DNA from: an uncultured Clostridia bacterium
Lineage (GTDB): Bacteria; Bacillota; Clostridia; Oscillospirales; Acutalibacteraceae
Reading direction: 5' to 3'
NCBI GenBank assembly: GCA_938034875.1
Contig: CALHND010000005.1
Coordinates: forward strand, 62,001 to 126,000
Length of the DNA: 64,000 nt
Positions 17,566 to 24,704 of this stretch are shown here, one piece after another; position 1 is the stretch's first letter, and every line of letters begins with the position of its first letter. Under the pieces are notes generated by a model. That model saw only the letters and a program-made list of their open reading frames with translations. It was not told the origin of the DNA and ran no database searches. Made by a program: the position numbers and the translations under genes.

Positions 17566-19437
17566 ATGCAACTTATACACTCTATCGCGCTTGACTTTGG
17601 ACGCGATACACTCCCTATTACGATTTTTGCAAAGCAGTACGACAAGGAGAGTCGCTTTGTTGAAATTGTGCCCCTTGAGTGCGGCAAGGATTATACGCTC
17701 GAAAGCGGAGTAACTGCTCGCTTGCAGCTTACAAAGCCCGACGGTCATACTGTACTCAAAACGGCAACGATTGCAAACGGCGTTATCAAAGTCGAGCTCA
17801 CGGAGCAAACGCTCGCCGTCGCGGGTACTGCCGTTGCGGAAATCGGGCTTTACAAGGGTAACTCCCTTTTAAGCTCGCAAATTTTCTATATTGAAATTAA
17901 GCGAGCAGCTTATAACCCCGACGCACCCGCAAGCTCCGACGAATACCCCGCGTTAATTGACGCGCTCGGCAAGGTTGAAACCTCCGTAGGCTCTGCTAAT
18001 TCCGCGGCAGCGGCAGCAAACGCAGCAGCAACGAAAGCGGAAACAGCGGCAGGCGGAGCCGATACTGCCGCGCAAAACGCGACCTCGGCAGCGTCAGCGG
18101 CTAATAATGCCGCAAGCGGTGCAAATACCGCAAAAACGAACGCAAATAACGCAGCCTCCGCAGCGAATACCGCAGCGGGAGCGGCTAACTCTGCGGCAGC
18201 AGCAGCTAACGAGGCAGCAGAGGCAGCAGAGGGCGCGGAAAACGTTAATATCTCCGCTACGCAAACGACAACGGGAGCGGACATTACCGTTACCAACCGA
18301 GAGGGAGAACAAACGACCGTACATATTGACACGCTTACAGCGGTTAATACCTGGGAGGATATTAAAAACGCCGTCCGCCTCGGACTCGGAGAAAAACTCT
18401 TTCCCGTTGGTTACGAGTTTACCGCCCTCGACGCTGATACTACGCAAAATATTATATGGGTTGTGAGGGCGCACGACCACCATACAGCGGCAAATAATAA
18501 GCTCACGCATACAATGACGCTTGAAACAAAGAACGTTTACAGCTTGTCGAGCGGGGCGCAAAAGGCGGTACAGTACGACGCGACCGAGGCTTTTTATTTT
18601 GCGGAACTCGGACTCGCGGCGGGCACTTATAACATCACGATTGCAAATCAAGCCTGGTACACCGCCGACAACGGCAAAACGTTTCAATTTGAGCTTACAA
18701 AGGCGCTCCCCGTGGGCGGTCAGCTCGTATTTGCTATGACCTATAACGCTACCCTCGAGGGCAAAAGCGTTAAAAGCTATGCAAATAAGACTACGACAAC
18801 GGCACTTGAAACCGTTACTCTTACGGAGGGCTCCGAGGGTACAAGCCTCGGTACAACGAACGGGAGCAGCCCTAACGTAAACCATATGCACCGCGCTATT
18901 TTCGGCAGCAATAACTACGCTCAATCCGCCGTCCGTCAATGGCTTAATAGCGCCGCCGTAGCGGGCTCGGTGTGGGCTCCTACTAACGTATTTGACCGTC
19001 CCGCGTCCTGGGCGACAAGCTATAACGGTTTTATGCACGGTTTGCCCGCTGACTTCCTGGCGGTTGTGCAGCCCGCCGTACTTGCTTGCCGTACAAATTC
19101 GCTCTTTGAGGTTGAAAGCCTCGACGGTACGGCTTTTGCTATCAATCAACTTTACAGCCTTAAAGCGGATAAATTTTTCCTACTCTCCCGCCCCGAGATT
19201 TTCGGGGACTGGGACAGCGCAAGTTACAAAGACGGTACGCAGCTCGAATATTATAACGGTTTGACGGCGACCGAGCGTATCAAACGCGACGCGGCGGGTA
19301 CGGCGCGGCACGCTTGGTTGCGTTCTCCTTCCCCGTCCTACGCGGGCACCGCGCGCGTTGTCAACTCCTCGGGCGGAGTGAGCGACACCGGTGCGTGCAA
19401 CGGTTACGGCGTAGCCCCCGCTTGTATAATCGCATAA
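17566..19437 (+). CDS. BppU-like baseplate protein, DGR variable target
   Basis: A 623-aa receptor-binding candidate. Residues 1-125 form a BppU-type N-terminal domain that docks on the baseplate. Residues about 145-235 are an Ala/Asn-rich heptad-like linker (repeats of xANxAAx), probably a trimeric stalk. The C-terminal domain (AWLRSPSP, ARVVNSSGGV, GYGVAPAC) resembles the DUF6273/C-type-lectin-like display domains of Firmicutes DGR targets. Residues 578-620 are the variable repeat. Fourteen codons there differ from the template, always at adenines of the template codon, which is direct evidence of past mutagenic homing. Variation should change receptor choice. Confidence 0.9.
   Translation: MQLIHSIALDFGRDTLPITIFAKQYDKESRFVEIVPLECGKDYTLESGVTARLQLTKPDGHTVLKTATIANGVIKVELTEQTLAVAGTAVAEIGLYKGNSLLSSQIFYIEIKRAAYNPDAPASSDEYPALIDALGKVETSVGSANSAAAAANAAATKAETAAGGADTAAQNATSAASAANNAASGANTAKTNANNAASAANTAAGAANSAAAAANEAAEAAEGAENVNISATQTTTGADITVTNREGEQTTVHIDTLTAVNTWEDIKNAVRLGLGEKLFPVGYEFTALDADTTQNIIWVVRAHDHHTAANNKLTHTMTLETKNVYSLSSGAQKAVQYDATEAFYFAELGLAAGTYNITIANQAWYTADNGKTFQFELTKALPVGGQLVFAMTYNATLEGKSVKSYANKTTTTALETVTLTEGSEGTSLGTTNGSSPNVNHMHRAIFGSNNYAQSAVRQWLNSAAVAGSVWAPTNVFDRPASWATSYNGFMHGLPADFLAVVQPAVLACRTNSLFEVESLDGTAFAINQLYSLKADKFFLLSRPEIFGDWDSASYKDGTQLEYYNGLTATERIKRDAAGTARHAWLRSPSPSYAGTARVVNSSGGVSDTGACNGYGVAPACIIA
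19297..19425 (+). repeat. DGR variable repeat (VR)
   Basis: A 129-bp repeat at the 3' end of the target gene that aligns without gaps to the template at 19924-20052 (offset 627). There are 18 differences: 17 sit where the template has A, and one, T to G at 19308, is silent and close to the 5' edge. The 17 A changes become G, C or T and alter 14 codons, mostly AAC or AAT codons of the template (giving His, Ser, Tyr, Gly, Thr, Asp). Confidence 0.95.
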
Positions 19438-19475
19438 TCGCAAATCCGCCTCGGTAGAGGCGGGAAAAGCGATTA
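19435..19475 (+). promoter_or_regulatory. Hairpin just downstream of VR
   Basis: TAATCGC (19435-19441) pairs with GCGATTA (19469-19475), and inside it CCGCCTC (19446-19452) pairs with GAGGCGG (19457-19463) around a 4-nt loop. It begins about ten bases after VR and overlaps the target stop codon. DNA hairpins or cruciforms at this place are known to promote target recognition in the BPP-1 phage DGR. No U-tract follows, so it is not a usual terminator; instead the next gene's AAAAGGAGG comes directly after it. Confidence 0.7.
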
Positions 19476-19490
19476 AAAGGAGGTTTTTAT

Positions 19491-19898
19491 ATGAGTGTGC
19501 GAAAAGGCGACCGCGGCGAGGGAAAGCTGCAAGTGCTTAACAAAGCGCGGGAGCTCAAGAAATACACCCTCGGGCTGATAAAATCGGAGAAACATTTTCC
19601 AAAGTCTACACGGTGGATATATGCCTCTCCGATAGTAAACGAAATACGGGAGGCGTGCGTATGTATTCGGCACGCAAACTCCGTATTTGTAACAAACGAC
19701 GAGGAGTACACATACCGCCGTATGGAGCAAGTCAAGGCGCACGCGCACCTCGACGCGCTTTTAGACCTGGCGGACGACGCATACGACGCGGGCTACATAT
19801 CGGGAAATCAAGTAGAGTATTGGACGGGCTTAATACTCAAAACCGACGACCTCTTGAAAGCCTGGATTAAGTCGGATAAAGAAAAATATCAAAAATAA
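19491..19898 (+). CDS. avd: DGR accessory variability determinant (Avd-like)
   Basis: A 135-aa, basic, all-helical protein between target and template. Length, charge and the pattern (LQVLNKARELKKYTLGLIKS; AHAHLDALLDLADDAYDAGY; YWTGLILKTDDLLKAWI) fit the four-helix-bundle Avd family, which forms a pentamer, binds the reverse transcriptase and is needed for cDNA synthesis from the template RNA. AAAAGGAGG lies seven bases before the ATG. Identification is by context and fold pattern. Confidence 0.82.
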   Translation: MSVRKGDRGEGKLQVLNKARELKKYTLGLIKSEKHFPKSTRWIYASPIVNEIREACVCIRHANSVFVTNDEEYTYRRMEQVKAHAHLDALLDLADDAYDAGYISGNQVEYWTGLILKTDDLLKAWIKSDKEKYQK

Positions 19899-19923
19899 AT
19901 CATAGGGCGGTTGCTATATTTGC

Positions 19924-20052
19924 GGTACGGCGCGTAACGCTTGGTTGCGTTCTCCTAACCCGTCCAACGCGAACAACGCGCGCATTGTCAACTCCTCGGG
20001 CGAAGTGAACAACAACAATGCGTACAACGGTAACGGCGTAGCCCCCGATTGT
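19924..20052 (+). repeat. DGR template repeat (TR)
   Basis: A non-coding 129-bp template between avd and the reverse transcriptase. Read in the target frame it is packed with AAC and AAT codons, the design that lets adenine mutagenesis give many amino acids without making stop codons. Identity with VR ends sharply after a TGT codon (20052). The roughly 90 bases that follow, up to the reverse transcriptase start, would be the spacer part of the template RNA that primes cDNA. Confidence 0.95.
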
Positions 20053-20140
20053 GGGATTAGTCAGTATTCAAGTAGTCGAAAGACCAAAGCAGCACAGCTC
20101 ACACAAGGAGCGACCGTCCTAACTCCGAAAGGAGGAAATA

Positions 20141-21241
20141 TTGCGGGCGACAAAGGTACCTCGCGGGGCAGTCCTTTTATATGCGTCCGCTTTTCTTATG
20201 GCATACGAGCAAGTAATTTCCTTTGATAATCTGTATAAAGGCTTAAAAGAGAGCTGCCGTAATATCCGTTGGAAAGATAGTACCGTAGGATATGAGGGTA
20301 ACGCGCTTAAAAATACCTATCGTTTGCGGCAAACGCTGCTTAACGGTACGTACAAAATAGACCGATACCAACATTTCACGATATACGAGCCGAAACGTCG
20401 GGACATTGTAGCCACAAGGTTAAAAGACCGACAATTTCAGCGTTCGCTCTGCGACAACGGCTTTTATGAGCAGATTACAAAATCCTTTATAACAGATAAT
20501 TGCGCTTGCCTCAAGGGGCGCGGCGTAGACTATACGCTAAACCGTATGACCGCACATTTGCGGCGGTATTATATCGCGCACGGTTGCGACGGTTGGGTGC
20601 TTAAATGTGATATACGGCATTATTTCCAAAGCATACGGCACGACGTAGCAAAGGCGGCAATACGCAAGCGGGTTACAGATACTCAAATTGCGGAGCGGGC
20701 TTGCGAAATTGTGGACTCTTTCGGAAAAATCGGGTTAGGGCTCGGCTCCCAGGTATCGCAGCTTGTAGCTCTTGCCGTCCTGGACGACCTCGACCATTTC
20801 ATAAAGGAGCGGTTGAGAATAAAGCATTATATCCGATATATGGACGACTTTATTTTAGTACACGAGGACAAAGAGTATTTGCGACAATGCAAAAAGGAAA
20901 TCGAGGCGCGCCTATTCGCCCTCGGCTTACAGCTCAACGATAAAACGGCGCTTTACCCATTGCGCCAGGGAGTAAAGCTCCTACAATGGCGGTTTATCGT
21001 TACCGATACGGGCGCAATAATCCGTAAAATGGGTAAAAAGAAACAAGGCAAGCAGCGTCGCAAGCTCAAAAAGCTATATGCAAAAGAGCTCCGCGGAGAG
21101 TATGCGCCAGGGACGGCGCACGAGTCGCTCGTTTCCTGGCTTGCAAATGCCGCCCGCGGAGATACCTACCACGAGCGGCTCAAAATGATAAATTATTTTA
21201 AGAATATGGAGGCTACATACAATGCAAGAGAATATCTATAA
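20141..21241 (+). CDS. DGR reverse transcriptase
   Basis: A 366-aa reverse transcriptase. The catalytic box is YMDD (residues 233-236) in IRYMDDFILV; another catalytic aspartate lies in CDIRHYFQSI (D157). Motif 4 reads LGSQVSQ (201-207), the [I/L]GxxxSQ form that marks DGR enzymes, in place of QGxxxSP in retroviral and group II intron types. It copies the template RNA into cDNA with errors opposite adenine. The start is TTG with a strong AAAGGAGG five bases upstream; an internal ATG at 20198 has no such site. The last 20 bp overlap the next gene. Confidence 0.95.
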   Translation: MRATKVPRGAVLLYASAFLMAYEQVISFDNLYKGLKESCRNIRWKDSTVGYEGNALKNTYRLRQTLLNGTYKIDRYQHFTIYEPKRRDIVATRLKDRQFQRSLCDNGFYEQITKSFITDNCACLKGRGVDYTLNRMTAHLRRYYIAHGCDGWVLKCDIRHYFQSIRHDVAKAAIRKRVTDTQIAERACEIVDSFGKIGLGLGSQVSQLVALAVLDDLDHFIKERLRIKHYIRYMDDFILVHEDKEYLRQCKKEIEARLFALGLQLNDKTALYPLRQGVKLLQWRFIVTDTGAIIRKMGKKKQGKQRRKLKKLYAKELRGEYAPGTAHESLVSWLANAARGDTYHERLKMINYFKNMEATYNAREYL

Positions 21242-21617
21242 AAGACTCGCACAGGCGGAGGCAATGGCGGCGGCGCAGAAAGCGGAAACAATGGAGGTAC
21301 TGCAAGCGGCATATAAGCGAGCTTGCGAGGAACTCAACGAGGAGGACGCGGCAGCGTTTGCCCGCAAAATCCGCGATAAACTCCTTAACGAAACCGATAG
21401 CCGCGTAGCTCTCGACCGCTTTAATATCAGCGTGCCGAGCGGGACATCTTTTACCGCCTGGCTTTCGTTCTTAAAATCGCTCGGAGAAATTATTACGGGA
21501 GCCTGGGCAATATATCGCCAGGCGCTCCGCGACCTCCCCGAACAAGAGGGCTTTCCGTTTAATGTTACTTTCCCCGCCCCTCCCGAGGTTGAGAACGACG
21601 GGACAGAGGGTGAGTAA
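21222..21617 (+). CDS. XkdW-like tail fibre or tail assembly protein
   Basis: A 131-aa protein overlapping the end of the reverse transcriptase gene by 20 bp. The N-terminal half is a helical, charged region and the rest contains SFTAWLSFLKSLGEIITGAW and a Pro-rich ending (FPFNVTFPAPPE), a pattern seen in small proteins encoded after tail fibres in Firmicutes phages. The overlap suggests that it is made from the same transcript as the DGR. Function is inferred from place. Confidence 0.55.
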   Translation: MQENIYKRLAQAEAMAAAQKAETMEVLQAAYKRACEELNEEDAAAFARKIRDKLLNETDSRVALDRFNISVPSGTSFTAWLSFLKSLGEIITGAWAIYRQALRDLPEQEGFPFNVTFPAPPEVENDGTEGE

Positions 21618-21796
21618 TGGGAAATTATGAGCTTATAGAGGAGCTTTGCAGCGTGGCAAGGCTGCAAGCGGATATTATACAAAAGCAAGCCGAGGCTATC
21701 GCTCAAGCAGAAATTGCCGAAAGCGTAGCGGCTGACCTTGCCGAAATGAGAAAACAGGCAGCGGACACTCTCGCCCGCTGCGAAAAAGAGCTTTAA
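21617..21796 (+). CDS. Small helical phage protein
   Basis: A 59-aa frame beginning in a TAATG overlap with the previous stop. It is Ala/Glu/Lys-rich and strongly helical (QKQAEAIAQAEIAESVAAD), probably a short coiled coil. The coupling with its neighbour and the well-spaced next gene support it as real. No function can be assigned. Confidence 0.55.
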   Translation: MGNYELIEELCSVARLQADIIQKQAEAIAQAEIAESVAADLAEMRKQAADTLARCEKEL

Positions 21797-21809
21797 GGAG
21801 GCGGAGGCT

Positions 21810-22124
21810 ATGTTAGATACGTTTTTATCCTGGCTTATACCGTTTCTTTGCGGCGGTGCCGTAACCTTTGCGGGCACTATGCTAATTAAGCTCAAGGCAA
21901 TTAAAAACGGCTTACAATGCCTTTTGCGAGCTGAAATAATCCGCTCATATGATAAGTATACCGAGCGCGGTTATTGTCCTCTTTATGCAAAAGAGGCACT
22001 CACACGGGCATATAAAGCATATCACGCCCTCGGCGGTAATGACGTAGCGACAGAATTATATCACGATATTATGGAGCTGCCGACAGAGCCGCACAAGGAG
22101 CAAACCGAGAAAGGAGGAAAATAA
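21810..22124 (+). CDS. Hypothetical membrane-anchored phage protein
   Basis: A 104-aa protein with an N-terminal transmembrane segment (LSWLIPFLCGGAVTFAGTML) followed by a cytosolic helical part (YCPLYAKEALTRAYKAYHAL). It lies directly before the holin, the usual place for an accessory lysis or holin-like protein. AAGGAGG lies upstream. The role in lysis is a guess from position. Confidence 0.55.
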   Translation: MLDTFLSWLIPFLCGGAVTFAGTMLIKLKAIKNGLQCLLRAEIIRSYDKYTERGYCPLYAKEALTRAYKAYHALGGNDVATELYHDIMELPTEPHKEQTEKGGK

Positions 22125-22128
22125 TACA

Positions 22129-22401
22129 ATGGAGAAAAAGAAAGTATCGGTTGAAACCGTAGTACGTACTATTGTGCTTGTGGTAACGCTGCTTAACCAG
22201 GTTTTAACTATGCTCGGCAAAAACCCGCTGCCCTTTGCAGAGGACGAGCTGTACTCTATGCTCACGGCTGCCGCCACCGTAGCGGCTACGCTTTGGGCTT
22301 GGTGGAAAAACAACAGCTTTACCTCGGCAGCTATCCAGGCAGACGAGTATATGAAAGAAATCAAGCACGAAAACGCGAGTTATACAGAAAGCGAGGATTA
22401 A
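22129..22401 (+). CDS. Holin, phi LC3/SPP1 type
   Basis: A 90-aa protein with two membrane segments: ETVVRTIVLVVTLLNQVLTM and LYSMLTAAATVAATLWAWWK, with a polar loop between them (GKNPLPFAEDE). This pattern, including the Trp pair followed by KNNSFT, is that of the SPP1/phi LC3 holin family, which makes membrane holes at the end of infection and lets the amidase reach the wall. It is directly followed by the amidase gene. Confidence 0.88.
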   Translation: MEKKKVSVETVVRTIVLVVTLLNQVLTMLGKNPLPFAEDELYSMLTAAATVAATLWAWWKNNSFTSAAIQADEYMKEIKHENASYTESED

Positions 22402-22407
22402 AACAGT

Positions 22408-23412
22408 ATGAACATCATTACGGCATACGCAACAAAGAACGATTGCTACAAGGCGGCGCGGAAAATGAAACCCGCGGGCATTGTCGTACATAGTACGGGT
22501 GCAAATAACCCGTACTTGAAACGCTACGTTGACGCACCCGACGAGGTGGGCGTAAACCAGTACGGCAACCATTGGAATAACCCCGCCTCGGTAATGAAAC
22601 GCTCCGTTTGCGTTCACTCCTTTATCGGCTACGTTAAAAACGGAGCCGTAAGGGTTGCAAACATTCTCCCGTACAATTATTGTTGTTGGGGCGTTGGGAG
22701 CGGCTCGAAAGGCTCTTATAATTACAACCCCGCATATATTCAGTTTGAAATGTGCGAGGACGGGCTCACGAACAAGGCGTATTTTGAGGCGGTGCGCGAT
22801 ACCGCTATTGAGTATTGCGCTTATCTCTGCAAGGAGTACGGCTTGTCGGTTGATAATATCGTAAGCCACCGCGAGGCGCACGCTCTCGGTTATGGAAGTA
22901 ACCACGGCGACCCCGATAACTGGTGGAAAAACTTTTCCTACACAATGGATATGTTCCGCGCCGCGGTAAAAGCAAAGCTCGCAGCACAAGACAAGCCCGC
23001 AGAGCAGCCGAAACCCTCGGAGGATAAAACTCTGTACCGTGTGCAGACGGGGGCTTTCAGCAAAAAGAGCAACGCTACCGCCCTTGCCGATAAGCTCAAA
23101 GCCGCGGGCTTTGATACCTACATTGTGCAGAGCGGCAACCTCTATAAAGTCCAGGTCGGAGCCTACTCCGTAAAGGCAAACGCCGACGCTATGGCGGCAA
23201 AGCTCAAGGCGGCGGGCTACGACACATTTATTACTACAAAGAGCGGTACGGCGGTAGTTGCTGACACCGCGCCGAAAAAGTCCGTTGACGAAATCGCCCG
23301 CGAGGTTATCCGCGGAGCCTGGGGCAACGGTGCAGACCGCAAAAACAGGCTTACAGCCGCGGGCTATGATTATAGCGCCGTGCAGAGCCGCGTAAACGCT
23401 CTGCTTAAATAG
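22408..23412 (+). CDS. Endolysin: amidase with SPOR and CW_7 domains
   Basis: A 334-aa endolysin. Residues about 20-180 form an N-acetylmuramoyl-L-alanine amidase (Amidase_2) with likely zinc ligands in GIVVHST and in the segment VSHREAH ... GDPDNWW. A Pro-rich linker leads to a SPOR domain (about 199-266, YRVQTGAFSKKSNATALADK), known to bind denuded glycan. The end (about 290-332, IAREVIRGAWGNGADRKNRL) is a CW_7 wall-binding repeat. It cuts stem peptides from glycan during lysis. It lies seven bases after the holin stop. Confidence 0.9.
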   Translation: MNIITAYATKNDCYKAARKMKPAGIVVHSTGANNPYLKRYVDAPDEVGVNQYGNHWNNPASVMKRSVCVHSFIGYVKNGAVRVANILPYNYCCWGVGSGSKGSYNYNPAYIQFEMCEDGLTNKAYFEAVRDTAIEYCAYLCKEYGLSVDNIVSHREAHALGYGSNHGDPDNWWKNFSYTMDMFRAAVKAKLAAQDKPAEQPKPSEDKTLYRVQTGAFSKKSNATALADKLKAAGFDTYIVQSGNLYKVQVGAYSVKANADAMAAKLKAAGYDTFITTKSGTAVVADTAPKKSVDEIAREVIRGAWGNGADRKNRLTAAGYDYSAVQSRVNALLK

Positions 23413-23433
23413 TCCTCCTTAAATTCACATAGG

Positions 23434-23475
23434 AAAAGCGGCGGGATTGAGGGAAACCTCGCCCGCCGCTTTTTC
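23434..23475 (+). terminator. Terminator of the late operon
   Basis: A 12-bp perfect stem (AAAAGCGGCGGG at 23434-23445 with its complement at 23462-23473) and a 16-nt loop, ending in TTTTT. It closes the structural and lysis transcript after the endolysin. Confidence 0.85.
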
Positions 23476-23497
23476 ACTTTCCGAAAGGAGTCGAAGT

Positions 23498-24031
23498 ATG
23501 GCAAATAAATATAACATAACCTTTGTAGACAAAAGCGACGAGGCGAAAAAAACAATAATAGGGCTCTCAAAAACAGCTCTGCGAGCCTCGGGAAAAGTTG
23601 TGCGGAAATACTTACGCGAAAACGTGCCCGTCCGTTCAAAGCGTTTCAAAAACCATATAGGCACCTGGGTTATGATAAATTATTCTACGGGGCAGCCGAC
23701 GCTACAAGTCGGCTTTTACTCTTGGCAAAAAGTCAAGAAAAAGAATAAATTACCCTCGCACGCCTCGCCGCATTGGGTAGAGTTTGGAGTAAAACCGCAT
23801 ACTATGCCGAAAGACGGCAAACGGGCGTTTATGAGGTACGAAAACAATATATACGGTTTTCACGTCAACCACCCAGGCACGAGAGCAACAAACGTATTGC
23901 GCGACACCGTGCAGAATAATATCGGAGAAATACGCGCAGCACAAGAGGAATACTTAAAAGAAATGACAAAATCGTTTGAGGAGGCAGGCTTAAAAATCGA
24001 CAAGGGCGACGAGTTCGAGGACGACGACTAA
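23498..24031 (+). CDS. HK97 gp10-like neck protein in an unusual place
   Basis: A 177-aa basic protein. The stretch SHASPHWVEFGVKPHTM matches the conserved HxHWVEFG-type core of HK97 gp10-like head-tail joining proteins. Such genes normally lie between head closure and tail completion (here 8553-8575), but this one sits after the endolysin terminator. GAAAGGAG precedes the ATG at 23498; an earlier in-frame ATG at 23447 lies within the terminator. It could be the displaced structural gene or a wall- or toxin-related paralogue of the fold. Confidence 0.7.
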   Translation: MANKYNITFVDKSDEAKKTIIGLSKTALRASGKVVRKYLRENVPVRSKRFKNHIGTWVMINYSTGQPTLQVGFYSWQKVKKKNKLPSHASPHWVEFGVKPHTMPKDGKRAFMRYENNIYGFHVNHPGTRATNVLRDTVQNNIGEIRAAQEEYLKEMTKSFEEAGLKIDKGDEFEDDD

Positions 24032-24036
24032 AGCAA

Positions 24037-24070
24037 AAGGCGGGGGCAATAAGCCTCCGCCTTATTTTTA
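24037..24070 (+). terminator. Terminator between convergent genes
   Basis: AAGGCGG (24037-24043) pairs with CCGCCTT (24057-24063), with further GC pairs inside and a T-rich tract after it. It would end the gp10-like transcript and may also serve the leftward HIRAN-like gene. Confidence 0.75.
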
Positions 24071-24400
24071 TTTATAAATTTTTATGTGCATTGCTACACA
24101 CAGCCCGCGCTCGGAGTTAATTATTTTTTCTACCGATACCGAGGCTTTATTATGGAGATATAAGCCCCGTATTTTGTTTAAGTCCTTATACCCTATAAAA
24201 CCTATTTGCTCGTTCTTTTTAGTAAATACACCTATCGTATCGGGATAATCGGCAGTCGGCGCAGGGTGGAATATTAAATCGTCGCCCACCTTTAACCGCG
24301 CTATGTACGTTTGACGGCTCGTGCCGTTTTCGTTTGTGTATGCCGTACCCCATACGTCGCAAGAAAACTCGTCAATTACTTTTTTAGAAAACAACCCCAT
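24068..24400 (-). CDS. HIRAN-like domain protein
   Basis: A 110-aa leftward protein whose central part (ARLKVGDDLIFHPAPTADYPDTI, broken by me here as separate strands, then GVFTKKNEQIGFIGYKDL) fits the HIRAN pattern: a beta-barrel that binds DNA ends or stalled forks and often accompanies nucleases or helicases. Here it stands alone. ATG at 24400 has GGAGG six bases upstream; in-frame codons further upstream lie in the terminator-like hairpin. A consensus promoter and a long folded leader precede it. Its job in the phage is unknown. Confidence 0.55.
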   Translation of the reverse strand: MGLFSKKVIDEFSCDVWGTAYTNENGTSRQTYIARLKVGDDLIFHPAPTADYPDTIGVFTKKNEQIGFIGYKDLNKIRGLYLHNKASVSVEKIINSERGLCVAMHIKIYK

Positions 24401-24414
24401 TTCCATACCTCCAT

Positions 24415-24448
24415 AAAAAAAGTGCGTGCAACTCGTCGCTGCACGCAC
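24415..24448 (-). terminator. Leader terminator before the HIRAN-like gene
   Basis: On the minus strand a 9-bp perfect stem (24440-24448 with 24422-24430; GTGCGTGCA and its complement) with a 9-nt loop is followed directly by seven T. It lies between the promoter and the ribosome site of the HIRAN-like gene, so it would stop most transcripts in the leader unless it is prevented from forming. Confidence 0.7.
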
Positions 24449-24584
24449 GAAAAACGCAAGCTCCGAATTGCTACCACACTAATTCTATGTTTTACGCTAT
24501 AAGACGCAAAAACGAGCCCGCATTTTTACCGAAGTAAAAAAAGCGCACTTACAGCATAAAACAAATTATTAAATTAGTGTGGTA
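24415..24584 (-). ncRNA. Structured leader RNA or small phage RNA (candidate)
   Basis: From the predicted start near 24584 the minus-strand RNA would begin with a long hairpin: 13 perfect pairs (24572-24584 with 24472-24484), then a 16-bp stem (24548-24563 with 24488-24503) holding two G-U pairs, then an inner stem capped by a C(UUCG)G tetraloop at 24529-24534. The G-U pairs and the tetraloop exist only in the minus-strand RNA. The terminator at 24415-24448 follows. This looks like an attenuating leader or a terminated small RNA. No known riboswitch class is recognised. Confidence 0.55.
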
Positions 24585-24589
24585 CCCTT

Positions 24590-24618
24590 ATTATATCAGA
24601 AAACCGCCGCGCTTTCAA
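24590..24618 (-). promoter_or_regulatory. Promoter of the HIRAN-like gene
   Basis: On the minus strand TTGAAA (24613-24618), 17 bp, TATAAT (24590-24595). It is close to the sigma-70 consensus and diverges from the hicA promoter about 40 bp away. Confidence 0.7.
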
Positions 24619-24658
24619 TAATAATTGCAAAAAACCGCAAAAAGTTTTGAAAAAGGGC

Positions 24659-24687
24659 TTGACAAATACGCATTAAAGGCGTATAAT
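24659..24687 (+). promoter_or_regulatory. hicAB promoter with an internal operator-like repeat
   Basis: A perfect consensus: TTGACA (24659-24664), 17 bp, TATAAT (24682-24687). The spacer holds an inverted repeat, TACGC-N7-GCGTA, which overlaps the -10 edge. HicB-type antitoxins repress their own promoters, so this repeat is a fair operator candidate. Confidence 0.85.
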
Positions 24688-24704
24688 ATAAACATAGAGA
24701 GGAG

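Noticed and set aside
18094..19149. 351-codon open frame on the minus strand
   Set aside because: It is antisense to the Ala-rich and variable parts of the baseplate gene. Such frames arise from the codon bias of the plus gene; no ribosome site or family pattern is seen.
19945..20226. Plus-strand frame across the template repeat
   Set aside because: It merely reads the template in the frame of the target gene. The template has no ribosome site and is non-coding in known DGRs.
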